DNA from: CAZGUX01 sp046160045
GTDB lineage: Bacteria > Acidobacteriota > Terriglobia > Bryobacterales > Bryobacteraceae
Direction of reading: 5' to 3'
Length of the DNA stretch: 64,000 nucleotides
Assembly (NCBI GenBank): GCA_046160045.1
Contig: JBJXGR010000037.1
Coordinates: 19,829-83,828, forward strand
The position numbers and the translations under genes were made by a program. Below, piece by piece: positions 19,186-28,216 of the stretch; positions within the stretch are counted from its first letter, which is position 1, and each line of letters starts with the position of its first letter. A model generated the notes under the pieces. The model searched no databases. It was not told the origin of the DNA and saw only the letters and a program-made list of their open reading frames with translations.

Positions 19186-20874
19186 TTATTTATCGAAACG
19201 GGTCGTATCTTCGATAATCGGGTGGTATCGGTTCCGCGCCAGCCCGGTCACGGTCTGGCGTCTTCCGCTCGGCCACACAATCTCGACCGTCACCACCGGC
19301 GGTGGGTTGTCGCCGAGGCCGACGGTGAGCCGGCTGTCATGAGAGGCGAGGAAACTCCCCCCTGACGTCACCCAACGCGCGAGGCGGCGGGTTCCCGCTT
19401 GAAGCGTCACCTTTGCTCCTATCGCATCACGGTTGCTCCGGCGGCCCTGAAGCTGAAGTCCAACCCACGCGCGGTTCTGCCCGGCGTTGTTCCTCAGAAG
19501 GACCGGGCGGTCGTTCAGGCAGGAAAAGGCCGCGTCCAGGTCGCCATCGTTGTCGATATCCCCGACGGCCAGCCCGCGGCCCGCGTAGCCTGCGCCGAAA
19601 ACCGGCCCAGCGGCGTCTTTCCGGTCGCGAAAGCGCCCGCTCCCGTCATTCTCGAGCAGGAGCGGCCGTTCTTTGTACCGGATGTCTTTGCGCACGCGCT
19701 CAATCGTCTCGGTGACGTGGCCGTTGACGATCATCAGGTCGAGGTCGCCATCGTTGTCGTAGTCGAGAAAGCGGACTCCCCAGCCCACGAACGGTTTGGT
19801 CAGCGGGCCTACTCCCGATTCGAGCGACCGCTCGGCGAACGGAAACGTCCCCGTGTTCAGATATAACGCGTGGAGTTCGTCGTGGAAGTTGGTCACCGCG
19901 AAGTCCGGGCGTCCATCACCGTTCACGTCTCCGGCATCGACGCCCATCCCGGACCGCGCCATCCCGTCGGAGTTCAGAGCCACCTCCGCATCCAGGCCGA
20001 AGTCCTGAAACGTGCCGTTCTTTTGGTTCAGCAGCAAAAGGTTCTGCGTGGCGTCGCAGGCCACGAACAGATCCTGCCAGCCGTCCCCGTCGATGTCGAC
20101 GCTGATGGCTCCAAAGGCGCGGCCGGTGAATTTCGAGATCCCGGAGGTCCGGGTTACGTCGGCAAAGGTCCCGTTCCGGTTGTTGCGGTAGAGGCGCGAG
20201 CCGGTGCCTTCATACGACTTCTGATCGCAGTATGCCGGTCTTCCGTCATATTCGCAGGGCTTGGGACGCGCGAAATCGAGCTTGGCGTAATTTGCGACGA
20301 ACAGGTCGAGGAACCCGTCGCGGTCAAAGTCGATCCACGCGGCGCTGGCCGCCCATTCTCCCGAATCGCTCACGCCGGCCCGCGCCGTGACCTCGGAAAA
20401 CGTACCGTTGCCGTTGTTGTGGTAGAGCACGCTGGCGGGAAAGCCAGTGACGTACAAGTCCGTGAACCCGTCGTTGTCGTAATCGGCGGCCGTGGCGCCC
20501 ATGCCGAATGAGGCGGCCTTTGCAACCCCGGCCTTCTCCGCCACTTCCTCGAATCGGCCGTTTCCCCGGTTGCGATAGAGGGCGTTGCGGACTGGAGCCG
20601 GACTCTTTCCGCGAGGGGTCTCGCCTCCGTTCACCAGATAGATGTCCAGCAAGCCGTCGCGATCGAAGTCCAGGAAGGCGACGCCACCGCAGGAGGTCTC
20701 AATCAGAAAACGATCGGCCGACTCTCCGCCGAAGTGCCTCCAGGTGATGCCGGCCCGCTCGGTGATGTCGTCGAAGATGGCCGGGGCGGCGGTCCAGGCC
20801 GTTGGGAACAACGGAGCGAACACGACAACGGCCAGCAGGAATCCCGCGAGTCTGAAGAGGGCTCCCATTTCCAC
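19186..20874 (-). CDS. CRTAC1-like FG-GAP/VCBS repeat protein with ASPIC/UnbV domain
   Basis: This 562-residue exported protein has a signal peptide (FRLAGFLLAVVVFAPLFPTAWTAA). I count seven calcium-loop motifs of the DxDxDGxxD type (FDRDGLLDIY, YDNDGFTDLY, FDRDGFLDLF, IDGDGWQDLF, VNGDGRPDFA, YDNDGDLDLM, IDNDGDLDAA), which fits one seven-bladed integrin-like propeller. The C-terminal 70 residues (RSNRDAIGAKVTLQAG through IVWPSGRRQTV) match the ASPIC/UnbV domain normally found at the end of CRTAC1 proteins. The GTG start overlaps the stop of the TPR gene by one base (an ATG six bases on is an alternative), so the two are coupled. The role is likely extracellular binding; no enzymatic residues are evident. 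Confidence 0.88.
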   Translation of the reverse strand: MEMGALFRLAGFLLAVVVFAPLFPTAWTAAPAIFDDITERAGITWRHFGGESADRFLIETSCGGVAFLDFDRDGLLDIYLVNGGETPRGKSPAPVRNALYRNRGNGRFEEVAEKAGVAKAASFGMGATAADYDNDGFTDLYVTGFPASVLYHNNGNGTFSEVTARAGVSDSGEWAASAAWIDFDRDGFLDLFVANYAKLDFARPKPCEYDGRPAYCDQKSYEGTGSRLYRNNRNGTFADVTRTSGISKFTGRAFGAISVDIDGDGWQDLFVACDATQNLLLLNQKNGTFQDFGLDAEVALNSDGMARSGMGVDAGDVNGDGRPDFAVTNFHDELHALYLNTGTFPFAERSLESGVGPLTKPFVGWGVRFLDYDNDGDLDLMIVNGHVTETIERVRKDIRYKERPLLLENDGSGRFRDRKDAAGPVFGAGYAGRGLAVGDIDNDGDLDAAFSCLNDRPVLLRNNAGQNRAWVGLQLQGRRSNRDAIGAKVTLQAGTRRLARWVTSGGSFLASHDSRLTVGLGDNPPPVVTVEIVWPSGRRQTVTGLARNRYHPIIEDTTRFDK

Positions 20875-22397
20875 TACTGCCGCTGGGCGCTCACCGCTGG
20901 GAACCCTGGATTGGCCGTCTGCTCCACGGCCTTGAGCCGCTGGTAGGCTCGGAGTTCTTCGGCCGCCTCCGCGGAACGCCCGGCGCGGCGGTAGGCGCGC
21001 GATAGCGCGTACCGGATCTTGCTCAGATCGGGTTCGAGCTTCCGGGCTCGCTCCAGGTGGTTGAGGGCGGCCGGAATCCGGCCCTTGTTCATCGCAAGGT
21101 TTCCGAGTTCGTAGTGCGCCTCGGACAGACTGCTGTCAACTGCAATCGCTTTCTCGAACATCGCAACCGCGCGTGATTCGGCCGCCGCATCTCCGCCCTT
21201 CGCCAGGCTGAGCTGCAGCCTCCCGTATTCCTGGTAGTGCAGCGCATCGCCGGGGAATTCGCGTATCCCCCTCTCGAATGCGGCCGTCGCTTCCTCGACC
21301 GATCCCGCCGCCCACAAGGCCGCGGCCAACCCCAGATTCGCCCTTGCCGATCGTGGATCGATCTTGAGCGCCCGGTTGTAGGAGGCGATGGAATCCTCCG
21401 TCAGAAGCAGCATGCTTTCGGCCAGTCCTTTCACCTCTAGTAACGGACCCGAACCAGGGAACTTCACCGCCGCCTTCTGAGCCGCCTCCAGCGCGGGCCG
21501 CCACTCGTTACGGCTGGCCAGCATCCGAATCAGGTCGAGGTAGTTCTCCTCGTTGGAAGGTTCGAGCTGAATGGCTTGATCAAAAGCCTCCCCTCCGGCC
21601 TTAAGCCGGCCGGTCTTCCAGAAACACCGGCCGAGAAGGTTGTACACGGGTCCACTCAAAAAGCCCGCTGAAATGATTCGCTGCAGCAATCTCTCGGAGA
21701 TGTCAAAATCACCGGCGGCAAAAGCCTGGAGGGCGGAATCGAACAGTGGCCTGGGATCGCGCGGTTCGCCGGCGAGGAGCAAATCCACTGATCTGCGTGC
21801 TTGCTCCTTCCGCCCGGATTGATAGCAGGCTTGCACCAGCGCGGAGACGGATTCCGGTCGTTGCTTTACCAGATCGTGCACGGATTCCAACAAAGTCACG
21901 GCGCGTGCGTGTTGCCCCAAGTCCTGCTCGACCATGCCCAGCATCAGAATCGCGAGGCGATCCCCGGCCTGTGTCTTGAGCAGGGCTTGTAACTCCTCGC
22001 CCGCGGCTCTCAAGTCGCCGCAGTCCCAGAGGGCGAGTGCCAGATTGCGGCGAACGGCCGCGTTGCCCGCATCGGCTTTCAGGGCTTTCCGGTAATAGCC
22101 TACCGCCTCGGCGGGCCGCTTTTGCATGCGGAGGATACTGGCGAGATCCGAGAGATAAACGGCATTCCCCGGAGACAGGCGCGCAGCTTCGCGTAGCTCG
22201 GATTCCGCCGCGGCGAGATCCGTCCGCGCCAATTCGAGTCCTCGCGAAGCGTGCTCCTGCGCGGTTTGCTGGGCGGGCAGAATGGCTGCGAGTCCTACCC
22301 AGAGGAGCGGCAGGCGCCAGCAAGCGCTGATCAGGGCGGCCCGTGCGCTCCCCTTCTGGGACGGCTTTCCGGATCGGGCAGGCCAGGCACAACGCAT
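20874..22397 (-). CDS. Tetratricopeptide-repeat protein
   Basis: This 507-residue exported or membrane-anchored protein is built of TPR helices. The ATG at 22397 is preferred to a GTG at 22472, which would sit on top of the divergent start at 22477. After a hydrophobic leader (LPLLWVGLAAILPAQQ) come about ten TPR-like units, for example RLSPGNAVYLSDLASILRM, AVGYYRKALKADAGNAAVR, AFDQAIQLEPSNEENYLDL, SYNRALKIDPRSARANLGL and MFEKAIAVDSSLSEAHYEL. TPR arrays bind partner proteins. Its stop overlaps the start of the CRTAC1 gene by one base; TPR and CRTAC1 genes are often paired in Acidobacteria, so they may act as one surface complex. Confidence 0.85.
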   Translation of the reverse strand: MRCAWPARSGKPSQKGSARAALISACWRLPLLWVGLAAILPAQQTAQEHASRGLELARTDLAAAESELREAARLSPGNAVYLSDLASILRMQKRPAEAVGYYRKALKADAGNAAVRRNLALALWDCGDLRAAGEELQALLKTQAGDRLAILMLGMVEQDLGQHARAVTLLESVHDLVKQRPESVSALVQACYQSGRKEQARRSVDLLLAGEPRDPRPLFDSALQAFAAGDFDISERLLQRIISAGFLSGPVYNLLGRCFWKTGRLKAGGEAFDQAIQLEPSNEENYLDLIRMLASRNEWRPALEAAQKAAVKFPGSGPLLEVKGLAESMLLLTEDSIASYNRALKIDPRSARANLGLAAALWAAGSVEEATAAFERGIREFPGDALHYQEYGRLQLSLAKGGDAAAESRAVAMFEKAIAVDSSLSEAHYELGNLAMNKGRIPAALNHLERARKLEPDLSKIRYALSRAYRRAGRSAEAAEELRAYQRLKAVEQTANPGFPAVSAQRQ

Positions 22398-22476
22398 GGT
22401 GTGTGTGTGAGTATTATCGCCGGTTCGAAGCCGATCCGGCAACGAAGCTGAGCGGCCCTCTTGTATACTCACACTG

Positions 22477-23865
22477 ATGAATCGCAGAAAAGCCCTGCAG
22501 TCCTTGACCGCGGCGGGAGGGGCGCTTGCGAGCGTCCATTCGCGGCTCTTGGGAGCGCCGGGCGCGACTACGCCGCCCGTCTGCTACACCAGCGAGTGGA
22601 AACGCACCCGGCCCGATCACGTCCTCTACCTCCCTCCGGAACCGCTCGGCAACGACGGGGACAACGAACATCTACTCATCACAGAGACGGCCAGAGGAGA
22701 TCTGCTCGCCTTCTGGTGCCAGGGCGAGTACGAGATGTCGCGTGACTACCGCATCGTCAGCGCGCGCAGCAAGGACGGCGGTGCTCATTGGACCAGGCCG
22801 GAGACGGTCGCCGGCCCAACCGACCACCGCGGATTCACCGCCGCATGGCCGCTGCCGCTCCTCAGCCGGACGGGCCGGATCTATCTGTTCTACTTCAAGC
22901 ACCAGGGAATCTCGGACATGTCCTACACGACCACCGCGATCTGGAGGTGCCTCTACTCCGACGATGACGGCCATACGTTCCGGGACGGCGGCGAGATCCC
23001 GATTCGGCGCCGCGAGAAATTCGACCATCCCGACCCCTCCGTCCCGAAGAACATCATCATCTGGCAGCCGGCCGTTCGCGATGCCAACGGCCGATTTGTC
23101 GTCGGCTTGACCCGGTGGAGCAGTTTGAGCCGGTTCCCGATGGCGAATGGTCCCGCCGGTTGGTATCCGGATTCGCGCTCCGAGTTTGTGCGCTTCGAGA
23201 ACATCGACGAAGGACCGCTTCCGCGCGATCTGAAGATAACCTGGCTGCCCGAAGGAGACTCCGTCTCCGTCCCGTGTCCTTTTGAGCCCCACAAAGGCCG
23301 GGGTTATAGTCTCGGAGAAGAACCAGCGGTCGTTCTCCTTCCGGACGGAAGGCTCTTCGCCGCCATGCGGACCATCACCGGCATGCTTTGGTACTCGGTT
23401 TCCGAGGACGCGACCGGCCGTGTGTGGCGAAAATCCGAACCGCTCCGCTATCACGACGAGGGTGGCCCTTTGCTGCACCCGAAGAACACGGCGCCGCTCT
23501 ACCGGCTGCTGGATGGCCGCTACATCCTGTTCTTCCAGAACCACGACGGCACCGGCTATGGCGCCAAGGGAGCGGGCGACATGGAAGCTCGCTCGGCGCC
23601 GATGTTCTACTCTCTTGGTGAGTTTCGCCCTCGCGCGCGCCAGCCCGTCTGGTTCAGCGAGCCCCGCATTTTCTGCGACGCCCAGAAGATCGCGGTTGGT
23701 CCGGGGAATGGGAACCGCGAGGGCGGACGGACGTGGTTGTCTTTTTACGGCTGCATGACATTTGCGAAGGGCAAACAGATTCTGTGGTATCCCGACCGGA
23801 AACACTTCCTGTTGGGTAGGGAAGTCACGTCAGCCATGCTGGAAGGCATGAAGCCTCCGGCGTAG
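22477..23865 (+). CDS. Sialidase-like (BNR/Asp-box) exported protein
   Basis: This 462-residue protein has a leader (MNRRKALQSLTAAGGALAS) and a six-bladed-propeller signature: Asp-boxes SKDGGAHWTRP near residue 96 and SDDDGHTFRDGG near residue 165, with FTAAWPLPLLSRTGRIYLFYF between them and LLPDGRLFAAMRTITGMLWYSVSED later. Proteins of this kind are annotated as exo-alpha-sialidases or as general glycoside hydrolases of the sialidase superfamily; the complete arginine triad of true sialidases was not established. It is divergent from the TPR gene and is followed by the large FG-GAP gene on the same strand. A role in removing terminal sugars from glycans is plausible. Confidence 0.78.
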   Translation: MNRRKALQSLTAAGGALASVHSRLLGAPGATTPPVCYTSEWKRTRPDHVLYLPPEPLGNDGDNEHLLITETARGDLLAFWCQGEYEMSRDYRIVSARSKDGGAHWTRPETVAGPTDHRGFTAAWPLPLLSRTGRIYLFYFKHQGISDMSYTTTAIWRCLYSDDDGHTFRDGGEIPIRRREKFDHPDPSVPKNIIIWQPAVRDANGRFVVGLTRWSSLSRFPMANGPAGWYPDSRSEFVRFENIDEGPLPRDLKITWLPEGDSVSVPCPFEPHKGRGYSLGEEPAVVLLPDGRLFAAMRTITGMLWYSVSEDATGRVWRKSEPLRYHDEGGPLLHPKNTAPLYRLLDGRYILFFQNHDGTGYGAKGAGDMEARSAPMFYSLGEFRPRARQPVWFSEPRIFCDAQKIAVGPGNGNREGGRTWLSFYGCMTFAKGKQILWYPDRKHFLLGREVTSAMLEGMKPPA

Positions 23866-23996
23866 CACCACACGCCGCTCGCGATTCACCCGGGGGTCGC
23901 GTCCAGGCAAATGACTTCGCGCCGGCAAGGCCACTGACCTGAATCGCAAAATATGCAAACCTCCTCCGTGAGTTTGCCGTGGACTCCGGGTCTCTG

Positions 23997-26918
23997 ATGC
24001 GGATAAACTCTCCCTACATGCAGCGACTCTATCGGTGGAGTGCGTTTGGGTCCGTGATGTTCCTTATATCGGTTGGGGCCGCGATCATTTGGGCCCAGAG
24101 CTCCGCGAAGGATTCCGGCGCCCCCCTGTGGATTCGGCATACCGGCTTCGAGTCCCTGCGGCGCGGCGTTCCGGGCGACGGTGGCGCGAATCTGTATGTG
24201 TCGCGCAAGGGACGGCTCCAGACGATCAACCGGTGGGATCTCAACCGCGACGGGGAGCTCGATCTTCTGTTCACGCAGGATCACAACAACGTCTATACGC
24301 CGGAGTCGATCGTCTACTGGGGCGGTCCCGAAGGGTTTCAGTCGTTGCTTCCGGATATGTGGCGCTGGCGCGCCGGGACTTCCTTGCTGGGCTACCTCTC
24401 CGCCCACCGCCGGAACATGACGATGCTTCCAACTCAAGGCGGCGGCCGCAGCCGTATCGCGGACTTGAACGGGGACGGTTACCCCGACATCGTCCTGTGC
24501 AACTACATGCATAACTACCGGCCGGATCAGAATGCGTACATTTACTGGGGAGGTCCCAATGGTTTCGACATTTCGGCCCGGACCGAATTGCCCGCGTATC
24601 TCGCGGGCGGCGTGGCCGTCGCGGACTTGAACCACGACGGCCGCCTGGACATTGTCCTCGCCAACCACGGCGATGAATACGGCGAGAGACGCGGCTTTCG
24701 CCTGCACCTGGAATCGTACATCTACTGGGGGAACGCCGCGGGTTATGGTCCGTCACATCGCACTTCGGTCCCCTCGATCAGCGCCTCGGACGTCGCCGCG
24801 GGAGACTTCAACGGGGATGGCCACCCGGACTTGGCGTTCGTGAACAACAACAGCCAGGAGCAGAGCGCTTTCATCTATTGGGGCGATGGGAAGGGCGCAT
24901 TCACCGGGAACCGCCGCCGGGTCTTGAGCAGCCGCGATCTGCATCTCCCGGATAGTGTCAATGGCCGATTTGGCGGCAGCATGAAGACCACTTTCGCCGC
25001 CGACCTCAATGGCGACCGCCTGACCGATTTGGTCATTTGCGGGTCAGACCGGGCCGTGGTGTTCTCTGGAGGCGTCAGCGGTCTGAGCGCGGCGCCGTCA
25101 GAGCTTCCCGCCAAAAACTGCGGCGGCATCGAGGCCGCGGATTTGAACCGTGATGGTCACCTCGATCTGATTCTGGCCAATGAAGGCAGCGGCGACCAAG
25201 CGGCGCCGGCGTCTTCCATCTTCTGGGGTTCGGCGCAGGGCTATGCCGCAAATCGAAAGACCGATCTGCCGGCATTGGCGGCGACTACTGTCAGCGTCGC
25301 CGATCTGAATCGTGACGGCTTCCCCGATATCCTCTTCGGCAACGCGCACGACGCGGACAGCTATGACGTTCCATCCTACATTTATTGGGGTGGGCCGAAC
25401 GGGTACTCGCCCTATCGGCGGAGCGGACTGCTGGGCTTTGGCGTGGCTGGCAGCGGGATTGCGGACCTCAATCGAGACGGGCATCCGGACGTCTTACTGG
25501 TAGGGCATCTGAGTGGGAGCACTCATGTCCTGCCGTCAACCATCTATTGGGGGAACCCGGAACACTCCTATTCCAGTGCGTCCACAACCTTGCTCGATCC
25601 GGGTGGAGAGATGGAGTATAGCGCCGCCGATCTCGATGACGATGGATATCCGGACCTGGTCCTCCTCCACGGAAAGCAGGCAGCCATCTGGTGGGGTTCC
25701 GCCGGCGGTCATCGCCCCGAGAACCGTACGTTCCTGCCGATGCGCCAGCCGATCAGCAGCAGCATCGCCGACCTCAACCGGGATGGTTTTCTCGACATCG
25801 TGATGACGTCCCATGCCGGGCCGGCTGAGACCCATGCGCCGGTGATGATCCTCTGGGGGAACGCCAACCGTTTCAAGGACGCCCGAACGACGGAATTCGA
25901 ACTCGGCGCCGCCTCCACCGAAGCCAACACCATTGCCGATTTGAACCGGGACGGCTACCTGGACTTGATTTTCCCTCAGGGAATGTCCGACCAGTCGGAA
26001 ATCTGGTACGGGAGCGCGGAGGGCTACCGCCCCCAGAACCACAAGCTCATCGATGCCGACGGGGCTCCGCACGCGGCAGTGGCCGACCTCGACGCCGACG
26101 GATGGCTGGACGTGGTTTTCACGGCCGCCACCACCGCTACCCGGCCCACGACCAATCTCAAGGCCTGGATTTATTGGGGAAGTCCGAACGGCTTTTCAAC
26201 CGCGGCGCGCACGCCGTTGGAGAACTATACGGGCCTGGACGCGGCAGCGGCTGATTTCAATCGCGATGGCCATCTGGATCTGGTTCTGACCAACTACCGG
26301 TCGGACACGGCTCGCGACATGCCGGCATTCGTCTATTGGGGCGACGGAACGCGGAACTTCAGCGAGAAGCGCCGCACGATCCTGGAGGCCACGTCCTGTT
26401 CAGCCGTCGACGCGCTCGACCTGAATCGCGACGGTTGGGTCGACCTGGTAATTTCCAACCACCAGAAAAGCTTCGACCACTCGGCCGGGACGTACATCTA
26501 CTGGGGCGGCGCCGAAGGGTTCTCTCGCCAGCGCCGGGCGCATTTGCCAACCGTTGGTGTGCACCTCGACAGTATGGTGGAGGCGGGCAGCATCTACCAT
26601 CGCAAGCATGAGTGGGACTACGTCTCGGCGCCGGCCGAGGCGCCGGCCGGCGCCGCTTTTGCGAGACTGCACTGGAAGGCTGAAACGGGCCTGGGTACGG
26701 CGGTCAGGTTCCAGGTGCGTACGGCGGGCGATCGCGGTAGTCTGGAGCGAAGCACCTGGGACGGGCCGGATGGACCGGCGTCATTTTACACGCAAAGTGG
26801 AGCCTCTCTACGCTCCCCTGCCGGCAGATGGATGCAGTACCGCGCGGTGTTGACGTCGCCGGATGGCGGCAACTCTCCGGCATTGACGGAAGTGGCGGTC
26901 GAGTGCCTCCGCCGATGA
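23997..26918 (+). CDS. Large FG-GAP/VCBS repeat protein with fourteen calcium loops
   Basis: This exported protein of about 970 residues consists mostly of repeats of roughly 50-60 residues, each with a calcium loop (DLNRDGELD, DLNGDGYPD, DLNHDGRLD, DFNGDGHPD and so on) followed by an aromatic IYWGGPNGF-type strand. I count fourteen loops, the number expected for two seven-bladed propellers in tandem; the fifth (DLNGDRLTD) is degenerate. About 110 residues at the C-terminus are not repeated and look like a beta domain (SIYHRKHEWDYVSAP onward). Starts at 23979 (GTG), 23997 (ATG) and 24018 (ATG) are possible; the last gives the cleanest signal peptide (FGSVMFLISVGAAIIWA). Probably a surface binding protein; no catalytic site was seen. 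Confidence 0.85.
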   Translation: MRINSPYMQRLYRWSAFGSVMFLISVGAAIIWAQSSAKDSGAPLWIRHTGFESLRRGVPGDGGANLYVSRKGRLQTINRWDLNRDGELDLLFTQDHNNVYTPESIVYWGGPEGFQSLLPDMWRWRAGTSLLGYLSAHRRNMTMLPTQGGGRSRIADLNGDGYPDIVLCNYMHNYRPDQNAYIYWGGPNGFDISARTELPAYLAGGVAVADLNHDGRLDIVLANHGDEYGERRGFRLHLESYIYWGNAAGYGPSHRTSVPSISASDVAAGDFNGDGHPDLAFVNNNSQEQSAFIYWGDGKGAFTGNRRRVLSSRDLHLPDSVNGRFGGSMKTTFAADLNGDRLTDLVICGSDRAVVFSGGVSGLSAAPSELPAKNCGGIEAADLNRDGHLDLILANEGSGDQAAPASSIFWGSAQGYAANRKTDLPALAATTVSVADLNRDGFPDILFGNAHDADSYDVPSYIYWGGPNGYSPYRRSGLLGFGVAGSGIADLNRDGHPDVLLVGHLSGSTHVLPSTIYWGNPEHSYSSASTTLLDPGGEMEYSAADLDDDGYPDLVLLHGKQAAIWWGSAGGHRPENRTFLPMRQPISSSIADLNRDGFLDIVMTSHAGPAETHAPVMILWGNANRFKDARTTEFELGAASTEANTIADLNRDGYLDLIFPQGMSDQSEIWYGSAEGYRPQNHKLIDADGAPHAAVADLDADGWLDVVFTAATTATRPTTNLKAWIYWGSPNGFSTAARTPLENYTGLDAAAADFNRDGHLDLVLTNYRSDTARDMPAFVYWGDGTRNFSEKRRTILEATSCSAVDALDLNRDGWVDLVISNHQKSFDHSAGTYIYWGGAEGFSRQRRAHLPTVGVHLDSMVEAGSIYHRKHEWDYVSAPAEAPAGAAFARLHWKAETGLGTAVRFQVRTAGDRGSLERSTWDGPDGPASFYTQSGASLRSPAGRWMQYRAVLTSPDGGNSPALTEVAVECLRR

Positions 26919-26958
26919 ATGGATTTCGTAAATTTCGCTGGAACAGGAGAATGTCTAC

Positions 26959-27951
26959 TTGCCGACAACTTGGGAAGTTCGTGACTATGATCTGGAGTTT
27001 TTCGAGAAGGACCTGAACAGCTTTGTCCCCGACCGGCTGTTCGACGCGCATGCGCATCTCTACCGGATGGCGCACTGGGGGCGCCCCACCAGCCTTGACC
27101 ACGGACCGGATCCGGTCACCCTGGAGGTGTTTCGCAGCCAGATGGAGTGGATTACCCCACGCCGCCACACCTCGGGGCTGTTCTTCGGAGTCGGCTTTAA
27201 TGAAGGCTTCAGCGCGTCAAACGACTTCATCGACGGCGAAGTGACCAAAGACAACACGTGTTTCGGGCACTTCCTGGTTCCTCCGACCATGGATCCCGAA
27301 CTGCTGCGCCAGGAAGTCCGGAGTCGCAAAGGAATGGTTGGCCTCAAGGTCTATCACTCCTTCATCACGGGCAAGGCGTCCTGGTTGGCCGATATCGGGG
27401 AATTTCTCACCGAACCACACGTGCGGGTCGCCCACGAAGAGGGCTGGTCGATCACCCTTCACATGGTGCGCGACCGGGCGATGGCGGATCGGGCCAACCA
27501 GGAACGGATCGTGGAGTTCTGTACCAGGTACCCCAACATGAAGCTCATCCTGGCGCATGCCGCCCGGGGCTTCAATCCGCATCACACCATCGAGGGAATC
27601 GGTGCGCTCAAGGGATTGCGCAACGTCTGGTGCGATTCCTCGGCGGTGACCGAGGCCGGGGCTTTCGAGGCGATCGTCGAGACCCTCGGTCACGACCGCC
27701 TGTTGTGGGGGTCGGACTACCCGGTGAGCCACTTGCGCGGGCGCTGCGTCGCCATTGGCGACCAGTTCGTATGGCTGTACGAAGATACGCTCGATTGGGA
27801 CACGGTGGCGGGACACACCAGGATCAGGCCCCTGCTGATCGGCCTGGAGTCGTTACGCGCGATGAAGTTGGCCGCCATGCGCCTTCGCTTGTCCGATTCG
27901 CAGATCGAGGACATCTTCCACAACAACGCGGTCCGGATGCTCCAGCGGTAG
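26959..27951 (+). CDS. Amidohydrolase family metal-dependent hydrolase
   Basis: This 330-residue protein is a paralogue of the one at 3607. It has the HxH metal pair (FDAHAHLYR, H31 and H33), a conserved histidine in LILAHAARGFNPHH, and the late aspartate in LLWGSDYPVSH. No signal peptide is present, so it should act in the cytoplasm. The start is a TTG: an AGGAGA ribosome site at 26945-26950 lies eight bases upstream, whereas the ATG at 26951 directly abuts that site and is in another frame. It follows the FG-GAP gene by 40 bases and may be co-transcribed with it. The amidohydrolase_2 family includes decarboxylases and lactonases; the substrate is unknown. Confidence 0.88.
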   Translation: MPTTWEVRDYDLEFFEKDLNSFVPDRLFDAHAHLYRMAHWGRPTSLDHGPDPVTLEVFRSQMEWITPRRHTSGLFFGVGFNEGFSASNDFIDGEVTKDNTCFGHFLVPPTMDPELLRQEVRSRKGMVGLKVYHSFITGKASWLADIGEFLTEPHVRVAHEEGWSITLHMVRDRAMADRANQERIVEFCTRYPNMKLILAHAARGFNPHHTIEGIGALKGLRNVWCDSSAVTEAGAFEAIVETLGHDRLLWGSDYPVSHLRGRCVAIGDQFVWLYEDTLDWDTVAGHTRIRPLLIGLESLRAMKLAAMRLRLSDSQIEDIFHNNAVRMLQR

Positions 27952-28000
27952 GCGATCCCATGGATCTTGTTTCCGGCAAAGCGAACCACCAACTCACCGC

Positions 28001-28149
28001 AGTTCCATTCAGAGCCGCGACCGGAAGGGAGCGGGCACACAGTTCCATTCAGAACCGCGACCGGAAGGGAGCGGGCACACAGTTCCATTCAGCCGCGACC
28101 GGAAGGGCGCGGGCACACGACGATTTTTGTCGCCCGGCGGCACTTTCAA
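28001..28149 (+). repeat. Three tandem 40-bp units carrying the GGAA-loop hairpin, plus half of a second hairpin
   Basis: Units at 28001-28040, 28041-28080 and 28081-28118 each begin AGTTCCATTCAG and contain the core CCGCGACCGGAAGGGAGCGG (third copy slightly changed). The core can fold as CCGC..CC, loop GGAA, GG..GCGG. It is followed near 28129-28149 by one arm (GTCGCCCGGCGGCACTTTC) of the second hairpin family also found at 37384 and 52806. The same core recurs at 29281, 49847 and 50640. No repeats separated by unique spacers exist, so this is not a CRISPR array. Confidence 0.85.
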
Positions 28150-28216
28150 GGGCGCGGGCAGCCGTGGGGCCGTTGGTAATCGGGGCGCCCCCCCGCCATT
28201 TCAAAGGAGTGTTGAT

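Noticed and set aside
28001..28118. Possible CRISPR array
   Set aside because: The repeats are head-to-tail with no unique spacers, and no cas genes are present.
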